Source: Poriferisodalis sp965221945
GTDB taxonomy: Bacteria > Actinomycetota > Acidimicrobiia > Acidimicrobiales > Poriferisodalaceae
Direction: 5' to 3'
Assembly: GCF_965221945.1 (NCBI RefSeq)
Contig: NZ_OZ244925.1
Coordinates: 2,604,001 to 2,668,000, forward strand
DNA: 64,000 nucleotides
The notes beneath the pieces are model-generated. The model was not told where the DNA came from. It did not search any database and saw only the letters and a list, made by a program, of their open reading frames with translations. Below, one piece after another: positions 43,674-53,394 of this stretch. Within the stretch, counting starts at the first letter, position 1, and each line of letters opens with the position of its first letter. The position numbers were made by a program, and so were the translations under genes.

Positions 43674-44666
43674 ATGTCCGGCAAGAATGCGAACGTATTC
43701 GCGGAGGCGTACCGTCGACTGACGGCACCAAAGCCGATGGCGGACCAGGTTGATCTGTCAGGTCGAAGCGCCGTCGTCACTGGCGGCGCCGCGAACTCGA
43801 TCGGCTACTACGTAGCGAAGGCCCTCGCCGCATGGGGCGCCGACGTCGTCGTCACTTCACTGGGCGAAACCGACACCTTGCAGAGCAAGTTGTGTGACGA
43901 GCTCCGCGCCGACGGCGTCGATCAGGGCCGGCTGGTCGCACAGCCCGTTGACCTGGCTGATCCCCTGAGCGTCGCCGCCTTCGCGCAGTGGCACCGGGAG
44001 CATCACGGGGACGAATTAGACATCCTCGTCAACAACGCCGGCATATTCAGCGACATCGCCAAGCGCGCCAAGACGCCGATCCTTGCGGGCGACGGCACCG
44101 AAGTTCACTGGCGAGTAAATTTCCTCGGCACATTTCACCTGACCAGCCTGCTGTTGCCCCGGTTGCAGAGTGCAGGTGAGCGAACGGGCGATGCCCGCAT
44201 CATCATCACTTCGTCAGTCGTGCACGAGAAGGGCAGCAACGCGCGCTTCTTCTCCGAGCCGCCCCTGCCATATAACTCGTGGGATGCGTATGCACAGTCA
44301 AAGCTCGCTCTCGTGCATCTCGCTCTTGAGCTGCAGCGTCGCTTTGCGGACCAATACGGGCTCCAAACCGCCGCAGTTCACCCTGGCGACGTTCGCAGCA
44401 ATCTCACGAATGCGGGCCTAGGCCAGCAACCGGTATTGAGGATGATGAATCGGTTGACCAGTCCGCTACAGGCCCCGTTCTTCCTCAGTCCGCTCCAGGG
44501 GGCTCAAACGACGATCGCGTGCGCAACGATGATCCCGTTGCGAGGGGGCGAGTACTACGAGACCTGTGCCGTCTCGCGAGCTTCGGAAGAGACCCAGGAC
44601 AGCGACACAGCGCGGCGTCTATGGGACGGTGCTCAAGAGTGGGTAAGTAGCCTGCCGAACGGTTAG
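43674..44666 (+). CDS. SDR family oxidoreductase
   Basis: This 330-residue short-chain dehydrogenase has VDLSGRSAVVTGGAANSIGY (a TGGxxxxIG cofactor loop), the DILVNNAG motif, IIITSSVVHEKG with the catalytic serine, and the YAQSKLALVHLALEL active site (YxxxK). PGDVRSNLT follows as in retinol-dehydrogenase-like SDRs, and the length and long C-terminus agree with that group. The ATG at 43674 is preceded by GGGAGA. The substrate is unknown. Confidence 0.9.
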   Translation: MSGKNANVFAEAYRRLTAPKPMADQVDLSGRSAVVTGGAANSIGYYVAKALAAWGADVVVTSLGETDTLQSKLCDELRADGVDQGRLVAQPVDLADPLSVAAFAQWHREHHGDELDILVNNAGIFSDIAKRAKTPILAGDGTEVHWRVNFLGTFHLTSLLLPRLQSAGERTGDARIIITSSVVHEKGSNARFFSEPPLPYNSWDAYAQSKLALVHLALELQRRFADQYGLQTAAVHPGDVRSNLTNAGLGQQPVLRMMNRLTSPLQAPFFLSPLQGAQTTIACATMIPLRGGEYYETCAVSRASEETQDSDTARRLWDGAQEWVSSLPNG

Positions 44667-44695
44667 CACGAAGCTCGATCCGCAGCAGCTCGGCC

Positions 44696-47149
44696 CTACT
44701 CCATCACCCGCAGCTGGCCCGGGATGAACATCTTCTTGAGCTTGCGGCCCGAGAACATCGGCGCCACTGCTATCGCAACCAGCGCCGCAAGGAAATAGGC
44801 CGCCATCTCCCACCAGCGGACTGACACCAGCATGCCCACTTCAGGAATGGAGGTCGGCATCAAGAACAACGCCATCCACAGCAGCAGCGCGTAGCCGAAC
44901 AGGGCGCCGAGTACGACCGCCACCACACCTAGCAGCAAGCCCTCTATCGAGAGGTTCGCGATCACCCTTCGCACGGGAATGCCGTAAGCGAACATCGTCG
45001 CATGGTCCCGAGCCCGTTCGTCTACGTTGATATTCGCCGTGTTGAAGGCAATCAGCATGACCAAGAGGATCACGAAGATCCGTGTGAGGATGAGCACGCT
45101 CCTCGATTGATCTAGTGCGTCCTGCAGCGACTTGAACGACTCGCTCATCCCCTGCACCAGTGCCACACCTGTACCGGTGCCGAAGAGCGAGCGCTTCGCG
45201 TCGTTCAGATTGCTGCCATCCGCTGGCACGCCGGTCACGATATTCGCGAGTCCTCCGAAGCCCCAATCGGCTGCGGTCGAGAGGTCCATGTAGGAGTTGA
45301 CTCGCAGCGGATGCGGGTGTGTGGCGAGGACGGGCAGCGTATGCGTGCCATAGGCGAACGTCCCGTCGACGATCTCAGGATGGGTGACGATGACGTCGTC
45401 GCCGACTCCGACGCCGAAGTCCCGCGCAGCCTTGTCGGCGAGCACGATGCCCGGCACCCCCGGTTGCAGCTCTCCCTCCGACACGGACGGTGTCCACACG
45501 TTGCTGCCGAAGTCGACGAACCGGACGGAAAGATCGAGCCGGGTTTGCTCGTCAATGTTCTCGGCAGGTGCCTCGGCGATGACACTCGCCCCAAGCCTCA
45601 GCCCGGTCTCGCCGAGTTGCACCGTTGAATCGCTGAGCACGTCTTGCACTCGCGCAGAATCGACTGGGTAGAACGAGTCGAGTTGCACCATGAAGCGCTC
45701 GGGTTCATCTCCCTGCAACTCTCGATTGCCTTCGTCGAAGGTGGTGGAAAACGAAGTGTTCAGACCCACCATGCTGAACATGATCGCCAAGCTCGTTGTG
45801 AACGTCAGCAAGGTGATGAAGGTGCGGCGGGGTGCCCTCATCAGGTTCCTTATGGGCATCCGCTCCAGACTGCGACCGGGCAACGGCAGGCGGCTGAGGA
45901 TGGGTGACAGACCCCCTCCGCGTGATGCCAGATGGCCCGGGCGTATCGCCTCGACCGGTTGGACCCGTACGGCGCGTAGAACGGGCACGAGCACGGCCAG
46001 CATTGGCACCACGAAGCCAATCGCCGCGGCTCTCGCAAAGAAAACCCACTGGAAGGGCATCTCAAACAGCGGCAATATGACCCTCTGTTGAATGATCCCC
46101 GCTGTTTGGAAGGCCAGCGCGAAGGCGACGCCGATCCCGAGAATGACGCCTAGAACACCAATCTGCAAGCCGATAAGCAGGGGTCGGATGGCGATTGATC
46201 GGGGAGATTCACCCAGCGCCATCGCCGCGCCCATCTCTCGCCGCTGCGCTTGCACCATCCGCGCCGAGAAGTTCAGCGTTGCGAAGGCAGCGCCGACGAA
46301 GAGCAAGAGCGACATGACGTCGTAGATGCTCTGATCGACCTCCGGCGATCCGAGCAGTGCGATGTACGACGGCCACTCCTCGCGGGTGATCGTTTCCAGC
46401 AGAATCCCGTCCAAATGAATAGCGGCCGCGTCGATGAGCTGCTGCGACACTGCGTCAGAGTCGGCACCTGGCTCCAGCGTCATCACGAGGTCGTTGACTG
46501 CGCCGGGCCTTCCGGAGATGTCCTGCGCGTCGGCTAGCTGGGCGAACAGCACAGCCAAGTTGGACTGGCCGAGCGAACCGTTGCCCTCGAGGATGTCGAA
46601 GTACTCCGGTGATGCGGCGTGGCCGACGTAGTCGACGCGTACATCGCCTCCGACAGTGAGGCTGCCGTGTGTCGGCAGATCCCAGAACGATGCAAAGTTA
46701 CGTCCGAGCAGAACTCGGGGCGTGTCGGCGCCCGATGGAGGCAAACCGTCGCCTTCGATGACCTCGACGCCGTTGACGCTTGGCCCTCCGCCTGAAGTGT
46801 CGACGCCGACGATGCGCCCGTGCACCAGTAGCTCTTCGCCATCGGCGGTGGTCTCAACCTGGGTGCCAAGGAAGAGGCGTTCGTTGTACTCGTCGATGCC
46901 GTCGATTTCGCTGGCAATCTGTGCGAGCGAGCCAACGGGTACATCTCCGCCCCCGCCGACCGTCGCCCGCAGGTCGAACATATTGGTGAGCTCGATGCTC
47001 TTGTCGGTGGACGCGTACCGCCACTCGGTGACGCTGCTGAGACCGGCGTAGCTGCCGATGCCAATGGCGATCGTGAAGGCAATTCCAACGATCTGGATCC
47101 AACGCTTTCGCGCGTCCCGCAGGGACCACCGCAGCCGGAGAAACCACAC
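44696..47149 (-). CDS. MacB/FtsX-type ABC transporter permease
   Basis: This 817-residue permease has an N-terminal helix (IQIVGIAFTIAIGIGSYAGL), a large extracytoplasmic domain (about 40-270), a first FtsX core (SLLLFVGAAFATLNFSARMV to MLAVLVPVLRAVRVQPVEAI), then a second helix-ectodomain-FtsX unit (TLLTFTTSLAIMFSMVGL; LILTRIFVILLVMLIAFNTA; IEGLLLGVVAVVLGALFGYA). The duplicated layout is typical of lipoprotein or peptide export and mechanotransmission systems. GTG start, 9 bases after the ATPase gene. Confidence 0.92.
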   Translation of the reverse strand: MWFLRLRWSLRDARKRWIQIVGIAFTIAIGIGSYAGLSSVTEWRYASTDKSIELTNMFDLRATVGGGGDVPVGSLAQIASEIDGIDEYNERLFLGTQVETTADGEELLVHGRIVGVDTSGGGPSVNGVEVIEGDGLPPSGADTPRVLLGRNFASFWDLPTHGSLTVGGDVRVDYVGHAASPEYFDILEGNGSLGQSNLAVLFAQLADAQDISGRPGAVNDLVMTLEPGADSDAVSQQLIDAAAIHLDGILLETITREEWPSYIALLGSPEVDQSIYDVMSLLLFVGAAFATLNFSARMVQAQRREMGAAMALGESPRSIAIRPLLIGLQIGVLGVILGIGVAFALAFQTAGIIQQRVILPLFEMPFQWVFFARAAAIGFVVPMLAVLVPVLRAVRVQPVEAIRPGHLASRGGGLSPILSRLPLPGRSLERMPIRNLMRAPRRTFITLLTFTTSLAIMFSMVGLNTSFSTTFDEGNRELQGDEPERFMVQLDSFYPVDSARVQDVLSDSTVQLGETGLRLGASVIAEAPAENIDEQTRLDLSVRFVDFGSNVWTPSVSEGELQPGVPGIVLADKAARDFGVGVGDDVIVTHPEIVDGTFAYGTHTLPVLATHPHPLRVNSYMDLSTAADWGFGGLANIVTGVPADGSNLNDAKRSLFGTGTGVALVQGMSESFKSLQDALDQSRSVLILTRIFVILLVMLIAFNTANINVDERARDHATMFAYGIPVRRVIANLSIEGLLLGVVAVVLGALFGYALLLWMALFLMPTSIPEVGMLVSVRWWEMAAYFLAALVAIAVAPMFSGRKLKKMFIPGQLRVME

Positions 47150-47158
47150 GTTCGAGAC

Positions 47159-47860
47159 CTACCAGTGCAGCTCGGACAGCGGAGTCTTCCCGCCCTCAGG
47201 CGGACCATCGCTGATGATGAGCCCGCTGCTCATCTCGACGACGCGGTCGGCCATCCGTGAGATCTCGCGATTGTGCGTCACCACAAGCACTGCCCTGTCG
47301 TTGTTGGCTTGCTCGGCGAGCAATTCGAGAATCTGGGCACCGGTCTTGAAGTCCAGCTCGCCCGTGGGCTCGTCGGCGAGCAGCACTGGGTTGCCGGTGG
47401 CCAACGCGCGCGCAATCGCTACGCGCTGCTGCTCGCCGCCCGATAACTCATGCGGGAAGTGCCCGAGGCGGTGGCCGAGCCCGACGGACCCAAGAATCTC
47501 GGTGGGGTCGGCCGATCCGCTCTTGCCGGATACGTCCATCCCGAACTCGACGTTCTCGGTCGCGGTCAAGCCGGGGAAGAGATTGAAGCTCTGGAAGATG
47601 AAGCTCACCGTCTCGCGCCGCAGCGCGAAGAGCTCGCTCCGGCTGGACGCCGTGAGATCACGGCCGCCGACATTCACCGTTCCCGATGACGCCGTGTCCA
47701 GTGCGCCGATGATGTTGAGCGTGGTGGTCTTGCCGCTCCCGGAGGGTCCGAGCACCACGACGAACTCGCCGGCGTCGACATGCAGGTCGATGCCATCGAG
47801 CGCGGTGACCAATACGGGGCCGACTTCGTAGTGCTTGGTGACGCCTTCGAGATCGATCAC
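47159..47860 (-). CDS. MacB/LolD-type ABC transporter ATP-binding protein
   Basis: The 233-residue ATPase has Walker A GPSGSGKTT, the signature LSGGEQQRVAIARAL, Walker B PVLLADEPTGELD and the switch VVTHNREI. It belongs to the LolD/MacB/FtsE class and powers the permease immediately downstream. Start GTG 47860 has GGGGAG nine bases upstream. Export of a lipoprotein, peptide or antibiotic is possible; no dedicated substrate gene is next to it. Confidence 0.95.
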   Translation of the reverse strand: MIDLEGVTKHYEVGPVLVTALDGIDLHVDAGEFVVVLGPSGSGKTTTLNIIGALDTASSGTVNVGGRDLTASSRSELFALRRETVSFIFQSFNLFPGLTATENVEFGMDVSGKSGSADPTEILGSVGLGHRLGHFPHELSGGEQQRVAIARALATGNPVLLADEPTGELDFKTGAQILELLAEQANNDRAVLVVTHNREISRMADRVVEMSSGLIISDGPPEGGKTPLSELHW

Positions 47861-48065
47861 GGCACAGAACTCCCCGTTAGCAAAAGGAACCGGCGCGGAC
47901 AGGGCCAGCGGTACCGGCCCAACGCGCAGCCGAGTCGCAAGGCATCAAGTAACAACGGACATAATCCCAAGTCAATTGAGCCGTTGTCTATCACAGCCCG
48001 ATCTTTGGCATCTGCATCTCAATGCATCAAGCTGTGCCCACATTGCGTGCACGAACTGCCCAATC

Positions 48066-49646
48066 TCAGCAACTTGGCCAGTAGCTGAGCGGTCGCTGTT
48101 CGGGTGGCGGCACCGGCCGGTTGGCCAGCATCCGAAGGTCCGAGATGAGCACGCGGCGGGTGTCGGCCGGGTCGATCATCTCGTCGATGCGCATGGTGCC
48201 GGCCGCGTCGAAGGGATTGGTGGCTTCGGCTACCTCGGCAACCAGCTTCAGGCGTTCGGCTTCGCGTTCGTCGAGATCGGTCATCCGATCCAATTTCGAG
48301 CCGAATGCTACGTTCACGCCGACTTCGGGATCCATGAAGCCGATCTCGGCACCCGGCCAGCAGTAGATGCCATGGCTCGGCATCCGTGAACCATTCATTG
48401 CCTGCCATGCCAAGCCGAACGCCTTGCGAAGGCAGACCGTCAGCGTCGGCGTGGACGCGTTCTGCAGAGCGTGCATCATGCGCATGCCCCAATGGAGCAT
48501 CAGGTCGTGCTCGACGCGCTTGCCGACCATGAATCCGGGGACATCCACGAGGAAGATCATCGGGATGTTGAACGAGTCGCACACGGTGGCCATGCGGATG
48601 ATCTTGTGGCAGGCCTGCGGGTCCAGCGTTCCGGCCTGGAACATCGGATTGTTCGCTATGACGCCGACGGGGTACCCGTCGAGCCGCGCCAGCGCGCACA
48701 CGACGTTGCGTGCGTAGTTGGGCTGGAGTTCCAGGACCGACTCGGGATCGCAGATGCGGGCGACGACGCGTCGCATGTCGTAGCCGCGCGTGCGCCGGGC
48801 GGGCACCATCCGGGCGAGTTCAGGATCGGACTCGTCGCCACCGCGGGGTTCGGCTCGGGGTGCCGGCTCCCAGGCGTTCGACGGCATGAACGACAACCAC
48901 CGGCGGATCGCTGCGTAACCCTCCTCGTCGGTGTCGACGCCGAGGTCGATCTGGCCCGTCTTTCGGGCGTGCACGTCAACTCCGCCGACGTCTTCGAACG
49001 AGATGACCTCGCCAGTCGCGATCTCGAAGACCTTCGGCGAAGTGACCGCAAGGCACGAGCCACGCACCATGACGACGTAGTCGCTCAGGGCCGACACAAA
49101 CGACGAACCGCCGAAGGACTGACCACAGATCATGGTGGCCATCGGCACCCGATGCCGCCGGCGGGCCATCTCGAACATGGCGCCTGGTTCGGAGATGCCC
49201 TCCGAGCCCATCAGGTCGGGAATCCGGCCGCCGCCGGTCTCGCCGAAATGAACGATCGGAATGCCCATGGCGAGCGCACGGTCGAACAGGCGGCTCTCTT
49301 TGCGGGTGCCGACGATCGAACTCGAGCCACGCAGCACCGTGATGTCGTCGCCGAAGACGGCCACTGGGTGCCCGTCGACGTTGCCGTGTCCACCGACCTT
49401 GCCATCACCCGGGGTGATGTCGCGCATCTCGGGGCGGAGGGAGCGGCTGAAGGTGCCGATCTCGCGGAAGCTGCCTTCGTCGACGAAAGCGTCGATGTGC
49501 TCGCGGACCGTCCGGTCGCCTTCCGCTGCCATGGCGCGGACCTTCGACGCACCGCCCATGTCACGACGGATCACCTCGGCTCGAGCCTGCATCTCGGCAA
49601 CCCGTTGCTCGTGGCTGATCGCGTCGCCGTCGCCGTACTCAGGCAT
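48066..49646 (-). CDS. Acyl-CoA carboxylase, carboxyltransferase (beta) subunit
   Basis: The 526-residue protein has the two-lobe carboxyltransferase fold: GHGNVDGHPVAVFGDD, IPIVHFGETGGGRIPDLMG, GQSFGGSSFVSALSDYVVMV in the N-terminal lobe; NYARNVVCALARLDGYPVGV, IPMIFLVDVPGFMVGKRVEH, GIYCWPGAEIGFMDPEVGVN in the C-terminal lobe. It transfers CO2 from biotin to acetyl-, propionyl- or another acyl-CoA. The ATG is preceded by GGAGGAGAG. No biotin-carboxylase gene is adjacent. Confidence 0.92.
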   Translation of the reverse strand: MPEYGDGDAISHEQRVAEMQARAEVIRRDMGGASKVRAMAAEGDRTVREHIDAFVDEGSFREIGTFSRSLRPEMRDITPGDGKVGGHGNVDGHPVAVFGDDITVLRGSSSIVGTRKESRLFDRALAMGIPIVHFGETGGGRIPDLMGSEGISEPGAMFEMARRRHRVPMATMICGQSFGGSSFVSALSDYVVMVRGSCLAVTSPKVFEIATGEVISFEDVGGVDVHARKTGQIDLGVDTDEEGYAAIRRWLSFMPSNAWEPAPRAEPRGGDESDPELARMVPARRTRGYDMRRVVARICDPESVLELQPNYARNVVCALARLDGYPVGVIANNPMFQAGTLDPQACHKIIRMATVCDSFNIPMIFLVDVPGFMVGKRVEHDLMLHWGMRMMHALQNASTPTLTVCLRKAFGLAWQAMNGSRMPSHGIYCWPGAEIGFMDPEVGVNVAFGSKLDRMTDLDEREAERLKLVAEVAEATNPFDAAGTMRIDEMIDPADTRRVLISDLRMLANRPVPPPEQRPLSYWPSC

Positions 49647-49693
49647 CGCTCTCCTCCTCAGGTGTTGAACAAGTCATGGATGCCTCGGACAAC

Positions 49694-50545
49694 TTACGCA
49701 TCCGCGTAATCAGCGAGGATCTGCCCGTACGTCTCGCCGAGCTGGGCAGGGCGGCGTCCTGGCACCATCATCTGGTCGACCCCGAGCGCGACGAGCTGGT
49801 CCAGATGGGCCCGGTCGGTTCCGCCCGTCGTCCACATCTCGATCTCAGCCGGATCGCGTCCCGCAGCCTCGGCGTACCTGCGGGCTGAGTCGAACAATTC
49901 CGCGAGCACCTCGGCTGGCCGTTCGGCCGGAAAGAAGACATCGCCGAGCTCGCCGGCGCGCCGGGCTGCGCGGTCACTGTGACCACCGACCAGGATCGGC
50001 ACCGGCTGCTGGATCGGCTTGGGCTGGGAGTAGACAGGGTCGAAGTCCACGAACTCGCCGTGGAACTCAGCCTCCTCCTCCGTCCACAGCACCCGCAGCG
50101 CGGCGATGTACTCGTCGGTTCGGGCACCGCGGCGGTCAAAGGGCACGCCGAGCGCCTCGAATTCCTCTCTCAGCCATCCGACGCCGATGCCGAAGTCGAA
50201 ACGACCGCCGCACAAACGGTCCAGCGAGGCGATCTCCTTGGCCAGGATCAGCGGATTGCGCTGGGGCAGGATGAGAATGCCCGTCGCCAGCCGGATACGT
50301 GACGTCACGGCGGCGGCGTACGCCAGCCAGATGAGCGGGTCCGAATGGTCGATCTGGCTTGCGCCCTTGAACAGCCGGCCGCCCTCGTCGTAGGGATAGG
50401 TGGAGCTGTACGACTTCGGCACCACCACATGCTCGATCGCCCACAACGAATCGAAACCGACTTCTTCCGCGGTCTGGGCGGTCTCGTGTGCAGCAGCGCC
50501 GTCAACGTTGCCCATCAAGTTCGCGGAAATCAGGCCGAATCTCAT
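49694..50545 (-). CDS. LLM class F420-dependent oxidoreductase (TIGR03619-like)
   Basis: This 283-residue luciferase-like enzyme opens MRFGLISANLMGN, with AEEVGFDSLWAIEHVVVPKS, IRLATGILILPQRNPLILAK, LCGGRFDFGIGVGWLREEFE and PVLVGGHSDRAARRAGELGD, matching the TIGR03619 F420-dependent group. The reaction is unknown. It lies 48 bases upstream of the carboxylase gene's start on the same strand, so it may be read into it. It is divergent from hicA. Confidence 0.9.
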   Translation of the reverse strand: MRFGLISANLMGNVDGAAAHETAQTAEEVGFDSLWAIEHVVVPKSYSSTYPYDEGGRLFKGASQIDHSDPLIWLAYAAAVTSRIRLATGILILPQRNPLILAKEIASLDRLCGGRFDFGIGVGWLREEFEALGVPFDRRGARTDEYIAALRVLWTEEEAEFHGEFVDFDPVYSQPKPIQQPVPILVGGHSDRAARRAGELGDVFFPAERPAEVLAELFDSARRYAEAAGRDPAEIEMWTTGGTDRAHLDQLVALGVDQMMVPGRRPAQLGETYGQILADYADA

Positions 50546-50671
50546 CTGGGAGCCCCCGTCCGCCGCGCTCGGACGGCGCAGCGGCGAACATCATGGCCGA
50601 TCAGCGCCGATAGTTCCCGCCAACTGAAATTCACTTGCCGCGCGACGACCACCGGACTGGCATGACGAGCC

Positions 50672-50878
50672 GTGACCGACCGGGAGTTCCTGCGCCGACT
50701 CCGCCGCTACGCTCGCAAGCGTGGCATATTTGTCGTGGTCCAGCCAGACCGCGGCAAGGGCAGCCACGCCAGGGTCTGGCTCGGCGACAGGGCAACAACG
50801 TTGTCCAAGGTTGAACTGCAGCCCGGCAAGCTGCGGGCCATGCTCCGGCAGCTTGGCATCGACAAGGTGGAGTTCTGA
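50672..50878 (+). CDS. hicA: HicA-like mRNA interferase toxin
   Basis: The 68-residue product matches HicA: REFLRRLRRYARKRGIFVVV, then the catalytic-histidine strand GKGSHARVWLG (G-S-H), and LQPGKLRAMLRQLGID at the end, the double-stranded-RNA-binding-like fold. It cleaves mRNA. The start is GTG at 50672. hicB starts 3 bases after its stop codon. Confidence 0.88.
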   Translation: MTDREFLRRLRRYARKRGIFVVVQPDRGKGSHARVWLGDRATTLSKVELQPGKLRAMLRQLGIDKVEF

Positions 50879-50881
50879 TCA

Positions 50882-51370
50882 ATGAGGCACTCCTACCCAT
50901 GCGAGGTAGTGCTGGATGACGAGGAGGCCGAGACCACGGGTCGCGAGGCCTACGTCGCAACTTTTCCTGACGTGCCACCCGCTATCACCGGCGGCTGGTC
51001 GGTGCAGGAAGTGAACGGCCACCTTCGGGACTGTCTCGAGACGGCGCTGAGCTTCTGCATCGACAACAACGAATCCCTGCCGGAGCCGGGCGAGTCCGAG
51101 CCCGGTCAGGTGCTCGTCGCAGTGTCAGCGCCAGTCGCAGCACAGTTCGCCCTCTATGAGGCCATGCGAGCTGAGGGCGTCACGGCAATCGAACTGGCGC
51201 GCCGCATCGGCATGCGCCCCTCACGTGCTCGTCGTCTCACCGACATCTTCCGCCCCGCCTCGCCCAGCGAGATCGAACGAGCGCTCGCCGCTGTGGGCCT
51301 GCACATGATCAGCGAAGTCGCCCCACTCGAACAGTGGACACCGAGCCCGGAGCCCGCCCCAGCCCTCTGA
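50882..51370 (+). CDS. hicB: HicB-like antitoxin
   Basis: The 162-residue antitoxin has the partially RNase-H-like HicB domain (YVATFPDVPPAITGGWSVQE, NGHLRDCLETALSFCI) followed by a helix-turn-helix (GVTAIELARRIGMRPSRARR), the usual DNA-binding part for autoregulation. It is coupled to hicA. It abuts a broken pRiA4b ORF-3-like gene on the other strand. Confidence 0.88.
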   Translation: MRHSYPCEVVLDDEEAETTGREAYVATFPDVPPAITGGWSVQEVNGHLRDCLETALSFCIDNNESLPEPGESEPGQVLVAVSAPVAAQFALYEAMRAEGVTAIELARRIGMRPSRARRLTDIFRPASPSEIERALAAVGLHMISEVAPLEQWTPSPEPAPAL

Positions 51371-51675
51371 ACCAGCCCGGCGTAGCCCCAGACGCCGCCG
51401 CAGTCCTCGGGCGGGCACACTCCATGGCCGCCGATGCTCGAGTCTCCGTAGCTGGTGCCGTCGCCTTCGCGGAATGCGTGCAGGTGGCAGTCCGCCCAGC
51501 CCATGGCTAGCTGGATGACAGCGTGAAGGTCACCCAGCGTGGCCTCGCCGGGCACTAAGACGCGTCGATCGATATCGACATGGGCACCCTCCAAGGTGAT
51601 TTCCAACTCGTAGAGCTGCGTTGCTCTTGAGCCGACAAGCTTTGAATCATCCACCGAATCAACGAGTTGCAACAC
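51371..51675 (-). pseudogene. Broken plasmid pRiA4b ORF-3-like gene
   Basis: The frame reads TQLYELEITLEGAHVDIDRR, then VPGEATLGDLHAVIQLAMGW ADCHLHAFR (the normal pRiA4b ORF-3 opening) and jumps after YGDSS to VCPPEDCGGVWGYAGL, the family's C-terminal zinc-like region. The middle part (about 60 residues with YxYDFGDxWxH) is deleted, and the end is cut off by hicB. This family travels with mobile DNA in Actinobacteria, so the area is probably an insertion hot spot. Confidence 0.75.
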
Positions 51676-51706
51676 GCAGCAGCGTTGTGGCCCGCAGCGA
51701 AGCCGC

Positions 51707-51841
51707 TCAGGCGGCGGCAGCGGAAGTCAGCTCGGTGGCAGCCAGGCCAACCGGCGGGGCGTCCCATTCCTTGAGCACGGGAAGCACCTCGGTGGCAAAC
51801 AGGTCGCTGTTGCGGCGCGCCTGCTGGCAGCGATCGATCAT
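51707..51841 (-). pseudogene. Duplicated 3' end of an LLM oxidoreductase gene
   Basis: These codons read MIDRCQQARRNSDLFATEVL and on through PVLKEWDAPPVGLAATELTS to a TGA stop. They match the end of the LLM gene at 53601 (ARRNRDLFAAEVLPVLKEWD then APPVGLAATELVAAAA) almost residue for residue, with mostly silent differences. No start or upstream body is present. The SnoaL-like and hydrolase genes lie between this copy and the intact gene. Confidence 0.8.
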
Positions 51842-52034
51842 CAGCGGCGCACGGGTAAGGCCGCTACCCCGACTTCTCCCAAGCGGAATCGTCCATTCAC
51901 TTCATCGCCCGATCACATTGCCGAACTCGCCGCCGCCGAGGCATTCGACTAGGCCTGTATCGGAGTTGTCCTCGGCGGCCACTGGCCGACGGCGGTGACG
52001 CCAGCGGTCAGCGCGTCAGTCAGGACTATCTATC

Positions 52035-52427
52035 GTGACTTGTATGAATCTCGGTGACCGACTCGCACTGCACGAACTTCCTGGCCGCTACGGCGACATC
52101 TTCGACGACCGGGATTGGGACCGCCTCGGGACTGTGTTCGTCGATGATGCTGCATTCGACCTGACCGATCTCGAAGGACCCCGCCTCGAAGGTCTCGAGG
52201 CGATACGGGAGTTCGTCGCCAACGATGTCGAGCACGTGCGAACGCACACAATGACCAACGTGTACGTCGACGAAACGCCCGAAGGCGCGGTGCTCCACTT
52301 CCGATTGCTGGCGCTGATCGGCGGCGGTCGGGTCGGCACCACGTCGTTCCGCGGCCTCGTCGTATCCACGACTGACGGCTGGCGCTTACGGCACCTCACC
52401 GTGAAGCGTCGCCGCGGCGTGTCTTAG
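52035..52427 (+). CDS. SnoaL/NTF2-like protein
   Basis: The 130-residue cone-shaped NTF2-like fold is recognisable: GDRLALHELPGRYGDIFDDR, WDRLGTVFVDDAAFDLTD, the EAIREFVANDVEH helix, and TDGWRLRHLTVKRRRG at the end. Such proteins act as hydrolases, isomerases or binding modules. The start may be GTG 52035 (AGGA nine bases before) or ATG 52044. The alpha/beta hydrolase follows in the same direction. Confidence 0.8.
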   Translation: MTCMNLGDRLALHELPGRYGDIFDDRDWDRLGTVFVDDAAFDLTDLEGPRLEGLEAIREFVANDVEHVRTHTMTNVYVDETPEGAVLHFRLLALIGGGRVGTTSFRGLVVSTTDGWRLRHLTVKRRRGVS

Positions 52428-52491
52428 CCCCGCGACGCCCTCGCCAGCGGCTGTGCAGCTACCGAAATGCGTCTCAGGGGATCCGTCGGCC

Positions 52492-53394
52492 GTGTCTGAC
52501 TGGGTTGTGCCTGAACCACACGCTGTCATCGATGTGACAGTCGACGACGACGTGATGTTGAGCGTGCGCAGGCACGGCAACCTGGCGAGTCGATGCCGGG
52601 TGCTGCTGGGTCACGGCTGCGGCCTCGCGGCCGACGCATACCTGCCGTTCTGGTCTCAGCTCGCAATCCGGTACGAGATCATCGCATACGACATGCGCAG
52701 CCACGGATACAGCAGCCTCGGCCCGCTCGAGACGCTGAATGTACCCACGCTGGTCCGAGACAGCCAGTCCGTGTTCAGGACCGCGCAATCGGCCTTCGGA
52801 GAGAAGCCGACTGTCGGTGTACATCACTCGCTCGCCAGCGTCGTGGCGCTGCATCACGCAGCCCAAGAGCCGGATTTCGCCGCGCTCGTGCTCTTCGATC
52901 CCCCCGTTAGACCGACGGACGGTGCTCCAGACGACATCGAAGCCATCGGCCAATTCATGGCGCGCGCCGCCAGTCAGCGTCGCGAGCGATTCGATCATCC
53001 CCACCAGCTCGCAGAGAGCCTCGCCCGAAACCCTGCGTTTCAACTCGTGCCGCCAACCACACTCGAACTCTTCGCCCGCTCGACCCTGGTGGAAGACGCC
53101 GAGGGCTGGCGACTGCGCTGCCCACCCGAACACGAGACTGCGCTTTCCCAGTGGACCTTCGGGTTCACGATGCAACTTCCGGGCATCATCGGCCGCCTGC
53201 CGATACCAGTGAAAGTGATCGGCGGCGATCCGACTGTGCCATTCTCGTTTCTGCCGACCGTGGACATGTCCGAGCTCATAACCGTCGGTTATGACTTCGT
53301 TCCTGATCTCACGCACTTCTTGCAGGTCGAAGACCCAGAGATCACTGCGACGCTCACCATCGACTTTCTGGAGTCTCAGGGACTTGGCTCATAG
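52492..53394 (+). CDS. Alpha/beta hydrolase
   Basis: The roughly 300-residue alpha/beta hydrolase shows RVLLGHGCGLAADAYLPFWS (oxyanion HG loop), IIAYDMRSHGYSS, and a nucleophile elbow GVHHSLASVVALHHAA, where serine lies in HHSLA instead of GxSxG. The late histidine is in VPDLTHFLQVED. Start GTG 52492 is chosen (SDWVVPEPH); a longer form from 52453 is possible. The substrate is unknown. Confidence 0.82.
   Translation: MSDWVVPEPHAVIDVTVDDDVMLSVRRHGNLASRCRVLLGHGCGLAADAYLPFWSQLAIRYEIIAYDMRSHGYSSLGPLETLNVPTLVRDSQSVFRTAQSAFGEKPTVGVHHSLASVVALHHAAQEPDFAALVLFDPPVRPTDGAPDDIEAIGQFMARAASQRRERFDHPHQLAESLARNPAFQLVPPTTLELFARSTLVEDAEGWRLRCPPEHETALSQWTFGFTMQLPGIIGRLPIPVKVIGGDPTVPFSFLPTVDMSELITVGYDFVPDLTHFLQVEDPEITATLTIDFLESQGLGS

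Noticed and set aside
48471..49709. 412-codon open frame opposite the carboxyltransferase
   Set aside because: Antisense to a highly conserved enzyme.
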